From assembly GCA_013322215.1 (NCBI GenBank), contig JAAMEZ010000036.1:806001-870000 (forward strand): DNA of 64,000 nt, read 5' to 3'. The notes beneath the pieces are model-generated. The model was not told where the DNA came from. It saw only the letters and a program-made list of their open reading frames with translations, and ran no database searches. The stretch comes from Martinezella rhizogenes (GTDB lineage Bacteria; Pseudomonadota; Alphaproteobacteria; Rhizobiales; Rhizobiaceae). The position numbers and the translations under genes were made by a program. Each line of letters opens with the position of its first letter. Position 1 is the stretch's first letter. Shown piece after piece: positions 54,503 to 63,696 of this stretch.

Positions 54503-55456
54503 ATGCCCATGGCAAATGGTGGAAAGGCCGAAGACAGAAAGATCGTGCTCATCGTGCGCGACACCCGCCTCGACGAGCTTGTCACGCGCTTCAATACGGT
54601 CCAGCAGGCGCAGTTCTATGTCGAGCATCTGGGCGCGGATTTCGGTGACTATCTTGCCGAGCAGCAACACTATCAGTCGGCAGTGCGCGATGTCGAAGCA
54701 AGCCTGCGCACTGTCGCCCGGGTGCAGACGCTCAACCGGCGCTATCTCGCAAACTTCATCTTCGGCGTCGACGATCTCGTCGTTGTTCTGGGGCAGGACG
54801 GCCTGGTTGCCAATACGCTGAAATATCTAGACGGCCAGAATGTGCTCGGCGTCAATCCGGACCCGAAGCGATGGGACGGCGTCTTGTTGCCATTCCAGGC
54901 GGCCGATGTTCGCCGGATCATGCCGGAAGCTTTGGCGCAGCGCCGGCCGCTCAAGCGCGTGAGCATGGCCAAGGCGGCGCTCAACACCGGCGAAGTGCTC
55001 TATGCGGTGAACGACCTTTTCATCGGTCCACGCAGCCATGTTTCGGCCCGTTACGATCTTCGCGTCGGCGAACGGCACGAAAGGCAATCATCGAGCGGCA
55101 TTATCGTTTCGACGGGTATGGGGTCGACGGGATGGCTGAAAAGCCTCTATGCCGGCTGGGCGGGAGCGGCTGCAAGCTGCGGCGTGGAGCTGCCGGCTGG
55201 CATTGCCGACGCCTCGTTTCCCTGGGATGCAGACTTCCTGCACTATTTTGTGCGGGAACCGTTTCCTAGCCGGACGACGGGCGTCTCGCTGGTTTCGGGG
55301 CAGGTCGGGGCGGAGATGCCGATGACCGTGATGTCTGAGATGGCGGAGCATGGCGTCATCTTCAGTGATGGTATCGAGGCGGATTTTCTGCCCTTCAATG
55401 CCGGAACGCTGGCGACGATCGGTCTTGCTGAGCGCCAAGGTTTGCTGGTGACATAA
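54503..55456 (+). CDS. NAD-kinase-like protein
   Basis: A 317-residue protein of the NAD kinase/diacylglycerol kinase fold (COG0061-like). The glycine-rich motif is GQDGLVANTL in place of the usual GGDGT, keeping the key Asp. A later motif, SSGIIVSTGMGSTGW, corresponds to the TPTGSTAY segment. The usual NE of the nicotinamide site is VNDLF here. The first 90 residues are a helical domain not seen in housekeeping NadK. The substrate may therefore differ from NAD. It is co-transcribed with the SPFH gene and probably controlled by the adjacent NrtR-like regulator. A terminator follows at once. Confidence 0.8.
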   Translation: MPMANGGKAEDRKIVLIVRDTRLDELVTRFNTVQQAQFYVEHLGADFGDYLAEQQHYQSAVRDVEASLRTVARVQTLNRRYLANFIFGVDDLVVVLGQDGLVANTLKYLDGQNVLGVNPDPKRWDGVLLPFQAADVRRIMPEALAQRRPLKRVSMAKAALNTGEVLYAVNDLFIGPRSHVSARYDLRVGERHERQSSSGIIVSTGMGSTGWLKSLYAGWAGAAASCGVELPAGIADASFPWDADFLHYFVREPFPSRTTGVSLVSGQVGAEMPMTVMSEMAEHGVIFSDGIEADFLPFNAGTLATIGLAERQGLLVT

Positions 55457-55459
55457 CGG

Positions 55460-55496
55460 CAATCGGCCCGCTTCGTCGAAGGAAGCGGGCCGATTG
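55460..55496. terminator. Convergent terminator hairpin
   Basis: A perfect 14-base stem (CAATCGGCCCGCTT / AAGCGGGCCGATTG) with a 9-base loop lies between the convergent NAD-kinase-like and protease genes. T content after it is low on both strands, but the position and strength support termination. Confidence 0.7.
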
Positions 55497-55514
55497 TCGA
55501 ATATCTCAGACTTT

Positions 55515-57017
55515 TTATGCGGCCGAGAACGGGACGGCGACGAAGGTCTTATCACCATTGCGCTCGATCAGGAGCAGGACGGATTTGCGGCCATCCTTGC
55601 CGGCCTTGGCGACGGCCGTCTGCACCTCATGGGCGTTTCGTACCGGCTGATCGTTGACCGAGACGATGATATCGCCGGTCTGGATGCCGGCAGCTGCGGC
55701 CGACTTGTCCGGATTGACACTGGCAACGACTGCGCCCTCGACGCCATGCGGCAGATTCAGCTGCTGGCGTACATCGGGCGTCAGATTGGCAAGGCCGACG
55801 CCGATGCTTGGCTGGTTCGAGGGCTGGACCTTGCCGTCGCCGGCATCATTGGCAGCCTGCTTGCTGTCGTCATTGCCGCCGATGGTGACACTAAGGTCCA
55901 TGCTCTTGCCGTCGCGCCACAGCGTGACCGAACGCTTGTCGCCGGGAGAGAGATCGGCGACCAGTCGCGACAGGTCCTTCGGTGTCTTGACGGTCTCATT
56001 GCCGACAGCCGTGACGATATCGCCGCTCTTGATGCCGGCGCGCGCGGCCGGGGTATCGTCATTGACGCTGGCGACGAGTGCACCCTGGGTCTGCGAGAGG
56101 CCCATGGCATTGGCGATATCCGAAGTCACCGGCTGAATGGCGACACCGAGATAGCCATGATCGATCGAACCGTTCTTCTCCAGCTTGGCAACGATTGCCT
56201 TGGCCTCGTCGGAGGGGATGGCGAAGCCGACGCCGACGCTGCCGCCATTCGGCGAGTAGATGGCGGTGTTGATGCCGACGACATTGCCTTCGCGGTCGAC
56301 CAGCGGGCCGCCGGAATTGCCATGGTTGATGGGGGCATCGATCTGGATGAAGTCGTCATAGGGGCCACTATGCAGGTCACGGCCGCGGGCCGAGACGATC
56401 CCGGCGGTGACGGTCGTGCCGATACCGAAGGGGTTGCCGATCGCGAGGATCTGGTCGCCGAGCTTCAGCTTGTCGGAATCGCCCCAGGCGATGGTGGCGA
56501 GCGGCTTCGGTGCGTTGATCTTCAGGACGGCAAGGTCAGACTTGGCATCGGCGCCCAGCAATTTGGCAGGCAGCTCGGTGCCGTCATCGAGCGTCACTTT
56601 GATATCAACCGCGTTCTGAATGACGTGGTTGTTGGTGACGATGATGCCGTCAGGGCTGATGATGAAGCCGGAGCCAAGCGCCATGGCGCGCTGGTTCTGT
56701 TGCTGGTGCGGCATTTGCTTCGGGAAGGGGATGCCCTGATTTTCGAAGAATTGCCGGAACTGCTCGTCCATCGGCGAGTTGCTGCCGTCGGCGCTGGTGT
56801 CGGTCGCCTTCATGGTGGTGGTGACGGTGACGACAGCCGGCTTGTCGGCGTCGACGATCGGAGCGAAAGAACCGCCGGGCGCGATGATGCCAGCAGGCTC
56901 GGCGGCCGAGGCGACGGTTGCGGATGTGCTGAAGGCAAAAGGCAATGCGCCGGCACCGACGATGATGGCGGCGCCGACGATAGCGGCTGTGCGGTGCTTG
57001 CGGAGGAGAGATGACAT
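55515..57017 (-). CDS. DegP/HtrA-type periplasmic serine protease
   Basis: A 500-residue Do-family protease and chaperone. An N-terminal signal/anchor (about residues 10-40) leads to the trypsin-like domain. The catalytic triad is H131 (VTNNHVI), D161 (SDLAVLKI) and S235 (NHGNSGGPL). Two PDZ domains follow at about 295-385 and 410-495. It should remove or refold damaged envelope proteins. The gene stands alone; promoter control is not evident, but envelope-stress sigma factors are typical for this family. Confidence 0.95.
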   Translation of the reverse strand: MSSLLRKHRTAAIVGAAIIVGAGALPFAFSTSATVASAAEPAGIIAPGGSFAPIVDADKPAVVTVTTTMKATDTSADGSNSPMDEQFRQFFENQGIPFPKQMPHQQQNQRAMALGSGFIISPDGIIVTNNHVIQNAVDIKVTLDDGTELPAKLLGADAKSDLAVLKINAPKPLATIAWGDSDKLKLGDQILAIGNPFGIGTTVTAGIVSARGRDLHSGPYDDFIQIDAPINHGNSGGPLVDREGNVVGINTAIYSPNGGSVGVGFAIPSDEAKAIVAKLEKNGSIDHGYLGVAIQPVTSDIANAMGLSQTQGALVASVNDDTPAARAGIKSGDIVTAVGNETVKTPKDLSRLVADLSPGDKRSVTLWRDGKSMDLSVTIGGNDDSKQAANDAGDGKVQPSNQPSIGVGLANLTPDVRQQLNLPHGVEGAVVASVNPDKSAAAAGIQTGDIIVSVNDQPVRNAHEVQTAVAKAGKDGRKSVLLLIERNGDKTFVAVPFSAA

Positions 57018-57282
57018 GGCAAAAGTCCCTTGCGAGATTGTTGGCGAACTGGCGTCTTGTCCATGTCCGGGACAGGCGTCGAATGGAGCCGCGTCAATTC
57101 GTTTCGGGAGCCTTTGTTTCCCGCCTTTACTTTGGGGAGACAGAGTATAAAACCGAACTGGCGCTGAGGAGTAATATGATCCGCCAGTTGTCTTTTACAA
57201 ATTAAATATTGATCATGTTTATATTGCGAAATGTTAAGATATTACATGAATTTAATGTTGGTTGACCGGAATTTTTCCATAT

Positions 57283-57960
57283 TTAAAGCTGCGGTGCCGG
57301 CCACCGCTTGAGTGCTTCCGTTCCAAGATCGGTCAAAGCGTAGATGCCGCGGTCGATGCGCTCGAACCAGCCATAGACGTTATCTCTCAGAATTTGCGGG
57401 GCCTTCGGTGCCGCCTCGCGCATATCCTTCGGGCGTTGCACGCCGTTTTCGATCGCTGCCGCGCAGGCAAGGGCCTGTTGGCGATAGGCGGTCATGATCG
57501 GCTTGCGGGTGCTGCCGCCAAGTGCCGGGTCGCCCTTGCGCCGACGATGCTCTTCAACAAGGCGTGATCTGCGGCGTGCATTCTTGCGCGGCATCGGCGA
57601 AACGGGGCTGACGATGACATCGACCTGGTCGTTGTCTGAGACGGTCAGCATACCGAAGCCGAGCCGGCGGCAAAGATCGCGGAAGCGGCGATCGCCTTCG
57701 CGCCCCTTGCCCTTTGCCGAGACGCGGGCGGCGATCCAGACTTCGTCGCTGGCCGCGGCGCGGTCGACGGCCTGCAGGATCAGCTCGAGATTGAAGGTCA
57801 TCTTCAGCTCGCAGATGATGACGACGGGCGGCTCGCCATCACTCAGGCCGACGAGATCGCAGCCGCCGATCTCGCCTTTCACCGCATAGCCGGCAGCTTC
57901 GAGAAATGATTTGATCGGGAGATAGAGCGCCGTTTCCAAATCCGCCTCCGAGCTTTGCAT
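57283..57960 (-). CDS. DUF2161 protein with PD-(D/E)XK nuclease-like core
   Basis: A 225-residue protein. The N-terminal half has the nuclease-like pattern YAVKGEIGGCDLVGL, then VVIICELKMTFN: Glu, Asp and Glu-x-Lys placed as in PD-(D/E)XK enzymes. The C-terminal part (about 175-225) looks like a winged-helix fold (ILRDNVYGWFERIDRGIYAL). The family is annotated as DUF2161, of unknown function. Such proteins may act on DNA or RNA in repair or defence. No partner genes are adjacent; the neighbours are degP and a WcbI-like gene. Confidence 0.82.
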   Translation of the reverse strand: MQSSEADLETALYLPIKSFLEAAGYAVKGEIGGCDLVGLSDGEPPVVIICELKMTFNLELILQAVDRAAASDEVWIAARVSAKGKGREGDRRFRDLCRRLGFGMLTVSDNDQVDVIVSPVSPMPRKNARRRSRLVEEHRRRKGDPALGGSTRKPIMTAYRQQALACAAAIENGVQRPKDMREAAPKAPQILRDNVYGWFERIDRGIYALTDLGTEALKRWPAPQL

Positions 57961-58266
57961 ATCCGCATGAGATTAGCCGATTCGGTTAACCAGAACGTCG
58001 ATAAAGCCATGGATGCGGGCGGCAAAGTCAGGTCCAGACATGTCGCAAGCCGGTTCATCAAACAAGGAGTTCCGTGCGCGTAAGATGCCTCTTTTGCCGC
58101 AATTCACCCAGCACTGACGTCATCGATATAGACAAGCCAAATCCGCCATAAAACAATGAGCTTCTAAACCGCGTCACTGTGCCGGGGAAATTCCAGTGGC
58201 GTAATTGTTCAGTATTTCAATGAGATAGTACGAAGTCCGCGTGTGGCTAGTTGGGATGGTTTTCGT
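57961..58266. other. Intergenic region without recognisable gene
   Basis: This 306-base gap lies between the divergent DUF2161 and WcbI-like genes. It is AT-richer than its surroundings. I see no ORF, repeat or clear operator. Promoters of both neighbours should lie here. Confidence 0.5.
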
Positions 58267-59118
58267 ATGGAAACATGGCTTGTGGTCTCGAATTGCCAGA
58301 CATTCGGTCTTGCAAATTCCCTGAAGCTTCTTGGCCCTCGTTTCCATATCGATGCAATGGACATATGGGCATTCAGGAAAAGCATCGAAAAATACAAAAA
58401 GGAACTGCCCCGCTATTTCAGGGTCCTCCTCCATCCGCAGTTTCGCAGCCTCGACTTCGATTTCGGCATTGCGCAGAATCTTGATTTCATTCCCTCGATC
58501 AATTTCGACGCCTATCATCCAGACATTTGCTACGCATTTTCGGATGGCCCGATCGAAGGCCCGATGGGGTCCTATCATTCCATGATCGTTCTGGCGGCAT
58601 ACGAGGCAGGGCTCGGGATAGAGGCAACCCGGAAGCTTTTCCGGCGGGATGTCTTTGAAGGCTGCGGCTTCTTCGCACGATGGGAACAGGAGCGGGCGCA
58701 GCTTCTCAAGCACTTTGCGGAACATGGCCTGGATATTTTGCCCTCGTTCACGCAGTGGTCTCGCGGCGATGCTTTCATGTATTCGGTGAACCATCCCAAA
58801 ATTCATTGTATCTACGATATTGCCCGTGCGTTCCTGAAGCGGCTCGGGGTCGAGCCTGTCGATGGCGAGATCATGCCGGCCGATAATCTCCTGAATGGGC
58901 CATGCTATCCGGTCTATCCCGAGATTGCCGAAGCCTTTGGAGCCCGCGGCTCATATCTCTTCAAGCTGCCGAATGACTATCGGCTCATCACTCTGGAGCA
59001 GTTTATCGAATTCAGCTTCGCCGTCTATTCGCGGCTACCGTCCGGCTCCATCCTCGTCGAAGGGGCGGTTCGTGCGCGTTATGAAAAGGTCAAAGCGGTC
59101 GTGGCGGAGGCAGCCTGA
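58267..59118 (+). CDS. WcbI-family polysaccharide biosynthesis putative acetyltransferase
   Basis: A 283-residue protein with the WcbI signature near its start: WLVVSNCQTFGLANSLKLL, a GDSL/SGNH-like Asn-Cys-Gln turn. Later conserved parts are GPMGSYHSMIVLAAYEAG and FTQWSRGDAFMYSVNHPKI (second shortened here: DAFMYSVNHP), with a probable catalytic His. WcbI binds CoA and modifies capsule in Burkholderia. The ATG at 58267 is preferred; a GTG eight codons earlier is possible. Its stop overlaps the start of the GSCFA gene by one base, so they act together. Confidence 0.82.
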   Translation: METWLVVSNCQTFGLANSLKLLGPRFHIDAMDIWAFRKSIEKYKKELPRYFRVLLHPQFRSLDFDFGIAQNLDFIPSINFDAYHPDICYAFSDGPIEGPMGSYHSMIVLAAYEAGLGIEATRKLFRRDVFEGCGFFARWEQERAQLLKHFAEHGLDILPSFTQWSRGDAFMYSVNHPKIHCIYDIARAFLKRLGVEPVDGEIMPADNLLNGPCYPVYPEIAEAFGARGSYLFKLPNDYRLITLEQFIEFSFAVYSRLPSGSILVEGAVRARYEKVKAVVAEAA

Positions 59119-60176
59119 TGACAAACCCCTATGCCGGGATAGAGAACTACCAGCTCTGGCGGCGATCCGTGGCGCGGATCGAGACGCATCTTTTCGATCC
59201 GGTGGTCAATCCGAAATTCCGTCTGAACAGAACGACGAAGATCGCGACGGCCGGCAGCTGCTTTGCCCAGCATATTTCCCGGCAGCTCCAGCGTATCGGC
59301 TTCCATTACTTCGTTCCCGAGAATGGGGAGGGACTGCCGGAGGATGAGCGTACCCGCCGGAATTTCGGCGTTTTCTCCGGGCGCTACGGCAATCTCTATA
59401 CCGCCCGGCAGCTGCTCCAGCTATTCGAGGAGGTTTTCGAGAAGAGAAAGCCTGCCGAGAAGGCATGGCGGCGTGAGGATGGGCGCTATGTCGATCCCTA
59501 TCGACCCCAGATCGAACCGGATGGCTTCGAAACGATCGAAGCCGTGGTAGAAGCTCGAAACCAGCACCTTGCCAGCATTCGCTCGGTCTTCACGCAGGCC
59601 GATGTGTTGGTCTTCACGCTTGGGCTTACTGAAGCATGGCGATCGAAGATCGACGGCTCGGTATTTCCGCTTGCGCCCGGAGTGGTCGCAGGCTCCTTTG
59701 ATCCCGAGCAGTACGAATTCATCAATTTCGGCGTCGCTGATGTCGAAGCCGATCTCTTGACCTTCCTGGGGAAGCTCAAGAAAAGAAACCCGCGCATCAA
59801 GCTGTTGCTGACCGTTTCCCCGGTGCCGCTCATTGCCACCTATGAGAACAGGAACGTGCTTGTATCAACGACCTATAGCAAGTCGGTCCTGCGGGTGGTT
59901 GCGGATCAGGTCGTTTCGCGTTTCGATTGGGTCGATTATTTCCCTTCCTACGAAATCATCACGGGGAGCTATGCCGGCGGTCTTTATTACGAGGCCGATT
60001 ATCGCGAGGTGAATTCACGCGGCGTCGCTCATGCGATGCGTTGTTTCGTCAAGAACTACGCTTCCGACCCATCGCCAGCGGTCGGGAGGGACACAGAACC
60101 ACAAATAGTGGCGATCGAGCCGTCGCGCCGGGATATCATCTGCGACGAGGAGGCGATCGACGCCATCCGCGCCTAG
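59118..60176 (+). CDS. GSCFA-domain protein
   Basis: A 352-residue protein with the family-naming motif GSCFA at about residues 46-50 (ATAGSCFAQHISRQL) and the following QRIGFHYFVPE. FTLGLTEAW and TVSPVPLIATYE are the other conserved blocks. It is a SGNH/GDSL-like hydrolase fold of unknown substrate, found in gene clusters for surface polysaccharide. It starts on the last base of the preceding WcbI-like stop (TGATG). A terminator follows 40 bases after the stop. Confidence 0.88.
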   Translation: MTNPYAGIENYQLWRRSVARIETHLFDPVVNPKFRLNRTTKIATAGSCFAQHISRQLQRIGFHYFVPENGEGLPEDERTRRNFGVFSGRYGNLYTARQLLQLFEEVFEKRKPAEKAWRREDGRYVDPYRPQIEPDGFETIEAVVEARNQHLASIRSVFTQADVLVFTLGLTEAWRSKIDGSVFPLAPGVVAGSFDPEQYEFINFGVADVEADLLTFLGKLKKRNPRIKLLLTVSPVPLIATYENRNVLVSTTYSKSVLRVVADQVVSRFDWVDYFPSYEIITGSYAGGLYYEADYREVNSRGVAHAMRCFVKNYASDPSPAVGRDTEPQIVAIEPSRRDIICDEEAIDAIRA

Positions 60177-60215
60177 TACTTTCAGATTGCTGTTTTCAGA
60201 TTGCGCGACGCAAGA

Positions 60216-60244
60216 AAAAGGGCCGCTGATGCGGCCCTTTTGTC
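60216..60244. terminator. Rho-independent terminator, probably bidirectional
   Basis: An 11-base stem (AAAAGGGCCGC / GCGGCCCTTTT) with a 4-base loop lies between the convergent GSCFA and GH94-like genes. T runs flank it on both strands. Confidence 0.9.
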
Positions 60245-60260
60245 AAGCATGATTGGCTTC

Positions 60261-63200
60261 TCAGGCTTTGAAGTCCAGGTTGACCTCGCAAGCGCCGATC
60301 GAGGCCGGCAAGAGCGGCTTGCGGATGCGCTGGCCGAACTGGCGCTTGAAGCCGAAGATGTTGCCGATCAGGCTCTTGGTGTAGAGGCCGGGGCCGCTCG
60401 AATAGATGCGCCAGCCGCCATCGACGGCGATGTCGCCCGCCTTGACGCGCACCCATTCCGACGAAGCCTGATAGCGGTCGTCGAAGGCCGCGTCGCTGCT
60501 GCTGAAATAGGTGTTGCGCTGGCGGAGTGAGGCGTGCTCCACCCGGCCGCTGACAGCGATCGGGTTGGCAACCGCCAGCGCCGCCCAGACGGCCTCCGCG
60601 TCGTCGTCGAGGGCGAGCGCCTCGCAGTAGCGCAGATGCGCGTGCACATACATGAGCCCGATCTCGCGGCCGAAGAAGGCCGAGGATTCGGCACGCCGGA
60701 ACAGTTTTTCCGGGCCACCGGAATAGGTCGCCGGCTTTTCCATCAGGCGAACGCCGTCGGGGAAGAGCAGGTTCTCGCGGATGATCTTCATGTGGGCGTG
60801 GCGCTGGTCAGGCGTGAAGAGGCCGCCGATCATCGGCTGGGTCATCGCGATCAGTGAATAATGCAGGCCGGTGCGGGTGTCCTCGGGATGCAGCAGAAGT
60901 TCGACGCCGTCATGGCTTGGATCAAAGACGCCGTAGCCGGCAACGACGCCATCGCGCATCAGGAGCCGGTTGAAATCGGCGCGCATGGCAACCGCGGTCG
61001 CCTGAAGCGACTGCGCTTCCTCATTGCGGCTTGCAAGCGTCAGGATGTTGGCATAGCGCACCAGCTGTTCGTAAAGCAGGGATACCGTCCAGCTGCTGAC
61101 CATCCAGTCACGCAAATGCGGATCGGCCGGCTGCAGGCTATCGTTCCAGTCGCCCTCGCCGTAGCGGATCAGGCTTGTGCCAGGTACGAAGCGGCTGCGG
61201 ACCGTGTCCAGCAGCTTTTCGATATGATCGGAGATCGTCGCACCTTCCGAGGTCAGTTGCATGGTGTCGTCGGCACGCCATGGGACCATCTCGGCGAGGA
61301 AGGTGATGTCGCCGGTCGCCTCGATATAATCGCAGAGCGCCTTCAGCGGCCAAACGACGATATCGCCATGCGCCTCGCCGGCGCGGATATTGGCGTAGGG
61401 CTCCAGCATGAACCATTGCGGCCAGTCGCCGCGATCGCGGTACTGCTCGGAAAAGAGCGTAGAGAGAATCTGCCGGACTTCTTCGTCATGCTCGTAGGCG
61501 AGCAGGAATTCGATCGGCCCCTGGCAGACGTCGCGCGTGCCCCAGGCAGCGCCCGTATATTGTTCGAGCCCATGCGGTACACTCAAATGCACGATGGCGT
61601 CATGCGCGATCCAGGGCAGCATCACAGCCTGTGCCTCTACATCGCGGCCGTTGCCGTCGATACGCGCGTCTCGCGTCACATGGCTCCAGAAGCGCTGGGC
61701 CGGTGCCAGCATCTCTTCGCTGTCGACACCGGCGCTGTAGCGCGCAGCAAGGGCTTCGGCCGCATCCGGATCGGTCATCGATCCCGTGACGGCAAAACGC
61801 AGTGCCTTCGTTGGTTTCGATTTCAACGCAATGAACGGGCCATTGCGGGTAGCGCCATCGCTGTAGAGCAGCTCATCGCCGCCGACTGCCTCGACCGCGT
61901 CCGGCGTCGAGGTGACGAGGTGATAGCCGGCCTTCGGGTAGCGATCCCACAGCCAGGATGGCTGCGGACGGAAGGAGATGCGCTTGGCGGCCGCATCCAC
62001 CGCAATATTGGCCACCGCTTCATAATCTCGTTCGCCGAGCACGATGTGGCCGAAGACGAGGAAGCGGCAGGCTTCGCCCTCCACCAAAACGCTCCATTGC
62101 ATGGCCGGATTGTCGCCGGAGGCGATTGCCGAGACGGTGATGGTGCGGCCGGGGAGCTTGTAGATCCAACGCGTGTCACTCAAGCCCATTTCGAAGGCGG
62201 CGGGTACGCCAAGCAGATGCCAGCCGTCACCGAGGTCGACAAGGATACGCAGGCCGCTCGATCGCGTCAGGTTGTACGGGTCGCGGGAAACGGAGAACAG
62301 CTTGTGGAAGGAGGTGTTGCCGATGGTCAGCTGTGCGGCGAAGATGCCCTGCATCCAGCAGGTGGCTGCCAGCGTCTGGTCGTCGAGCAGCATGTTCTGG
62401 CCGCTGCGGACGATGGCGCCGTGACGGCGCGCCACCAGCCGTTCTTTTTCGCGCAGCACGATATGCCTGTTATGTGGCCCATCCGGCACGAAGAAGGAGA
62501 TCAGCTTTCCATCCGCATGCTCTTCCAGCATCCGCTCGGGATAGAGCGCATCGATCACGGTTTGATCCAGGTCGTCGCTCTCGGCAAGCGGCGCATCCTG
62601 CACGAGGCTGCGGGCTGATTGCGCTGATACTATCGTGTCCATTGCCAACTCGCCCTGAAGCTTCGGCAGGCCATCGAGATGGGCAAGATCGGCATCGCTG
62701 GAGGCGGCCGGATGATCGGCGATGAAGAGGCCGAAGAAGGTCGTGGTGGTTGACGCACCTGCTGGAAGGGAAAGCGGCTTCGACTGGATTGTCGGGCAGG
62801 CGACCTCATGCTGGCGGCGCACGCTTGGCAGGTCGCTGCCGAAGCCCGGTACCATGACGCCGTCGTTGCTCTTGGAGGGTACGAGGAGCTGGATTGCATC
62901 GGTCGCGTAAGCCGCTGCACCTTCGAGGCAGCCTTGCGCGAGCCACGGATTTCGTCCGCCACCCTGCTTGAGGTTCTGCCGGTTCATGATGACGGGGCCG
63001 AAGGCGGCATGGCCGGCGATATGATGGTCGATATATTGCGAAGCATAGGCTTCGCTATTCATCAGGAAGCCACGATCGCCGAGGCCAACGTCCTGAACGA
63101 GGATGAGATCGGCCGAAAGCGCCGCATTGGTGCCGTTTTCCAACGAGATTTGCCAGAACCATGCGGTCTCATTCGGGTGCAGCCGCAGGCTGGCCGTGTG

Positions 63201-63521
63201 TCTGACACCGGCCGTCTCGCCGCTCCAGGAAAAACCGCTTTTGCCATGGCCAAACTTTACCGCAGCCTTGGGTCCGACGATTTCGGCTGTTGCCGGCTTT
63301 GCGCCGCCGACGCGCAGATAGAGCCGGCCGATGCCGCCATAGACAGGCGAACCGAGCACCTGGTTGATCATGACGCCGCCCTTTTGGTCTGCGAAGTCGA
63401 TCGAAAACAGCGTGCCGTTCGGCAGGGCCGAAGCTGAAAGACCGGCATTGTTGCCGAGCGTGATAAGACCGAGTTCTTCGCGACGGGGCGTTTGGAAACT
63501 GCGATTGGAGTCCGAGGACAT
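60261..63521 (-). CDS. GH94-like glycoside phosphorylase, probably 1,2-beta-oligoglucan phosphorylase
   Basis: A 1086-residue cytoplasmic protein without a signal peptide. The N-terminal two thirds are beta-rich, and the catalytic (alpha/alpha)6 barrel lies at about residues 600-1000. The GH94 catalytic acid fits D794 in RYGEGDWNDSLQP. Other family blocks are GTRDVCQGPIEFL and GDWPQWFMLEP. The length (about 1100) and layout resemble beta-1,2-oligoglucan phosphorylases and the phosphorylase-like end of cyclic beta-1,2-glucan synthase NdvB. Databases may label it a GH36-type hydrolase-domain protein. It would recycle beta-1,2-glucans to glucose 1-phosphate. The neighbouring GH2 gene suggests a glycan-use cluster. 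Confidence 0.8.
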   Translation of the reverse strand: MSSDSNRSFQTPRREELGLITLGNNAGLSASALPNGTLFSIDFADQKGGVMINQVLGSPVYGGIGRLYLRVGGAKPATAEIVGPKAAVKFGHGKSGFSWSGETAGVRHTASLRLHPNETAWFWQISLENGTNAALSADLILVQDVGLGDRGFLMNSEAYASQYIDHHIAGHAAFGPVIMNRQNLKQGGGRNPWLAQGCLEGAAAYATDAIQLLVPSKSNDGVMVPGFGSDLPSVRRQHEVACPTIQSKPLSLPAGASTTTTFFGLFIADHPAASSDADLAHLDGLPKLQGELAMDTIVSAQSARSLVQDAPLAESDDLDQTVIDALYPERMLEEHADGKLISFFVPDGPHNRHIVLREKERLVARRHGAIVRSGQNMLLDDQTLAATCWMQGIFAAQLTIGNTSFHKLFSVSRDPYNLTRSSGLRILVDLGDGWHLLGVPAAFEMGLSDTRWIYKLPGRTITVSAIASGDNPAMQWSVLVEGEACRFLVFGHIVLGERDYEAVANIAVDAAAKRISFRPQPSWLWDRYPKAGYHLVTSTPDAVEAVGGDELLYSDGATRNGPFIALKSKPTKALRFAVTGSMTDPDAAEALAARYSAGVDSEEMLAPAQRFWSHVTRDARIDGNGRDVEAQAVMLPWIAHDAIVHLSVPHGLEQYTGAAWGTRDVCQGPIEFLLAYEHDEEVRQILSTLFSEQYRDRGDWPQWFMLEPYANIRAGEAHGDIVVWPLKALCDYIEATGDITFLAEMVPWRADDTMQLTSEGATISDHIEKLLDTVRSRFVPGTSLIRYGEGDWNDSLQPADPHLRDWMVSSWTVSLLYEQLVRYANILTLASRNEEAQSLQATAVAMRADFNRLLMRDGVVAGYGVFDPSHDGVELLLHPEDTRTGLHYSLIAMTQPMIGGLFTPDQRHAHMKIIRENLLFPDGVRLMEKPATYSGGPEKLFRRAESSAFFGREIGLMYVHAHLRYCEALALDDDAEAVWAALAVANPIAVSGRVEHASLRQRNTYFSSSDAAFDDRYQASSEWVRVKAGDIAVDGGWRIYSSGPGLYTKSLIGNIFGFKRQFGQRIRKPLLPASIGACEVNLDFKA

Positions 63522-63650
63522 AAGCGTGATCTCGCTGATTCATGGATCGGATGGGAGGCACTAGATCACAAGGCGGCGCCCGATCATAGGAGGCAATTCG
63601 CCATTGATCCGTGCAATCTTTTGTGACGATTTGCCGAGGACGCGGGGTCC

Positions 63651-63677
63651 GATCCGGCGCAATGCGCCGGATCTTTT
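63651..63677. terminator. Hairpin between the GH94-like and GH2-like genes
   Basis: A perfect 10-base stem (GATCCGGCGC / GCGCCGGATC) with a 3-base loop is followed by TTTT on the + strand. Both flanking genes read on the - strand, where no T run follows, so it may instead be an mRNA-stabilising hairpin after the GH2-like gene. Confidence 0.45.
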
Positions 63678-63696
63678 CGTGCGCGGACGCACGGTT

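Noticed and set aside
55494..57014. A 506-codon + strand frame opposite the DegP-type gene, Asp/Gly-rich
   Set aside because: It mirrors the protease exactly. Its repetitive Asp-Gly content comes from the complement of Ala/Val/Ser codons.
60861..62618. A 585-codon + strand frame opposite the GH94-like gene
   Set aside because: Composition is typical of antisense reading of a GC-rich gene, and no domain is seen.
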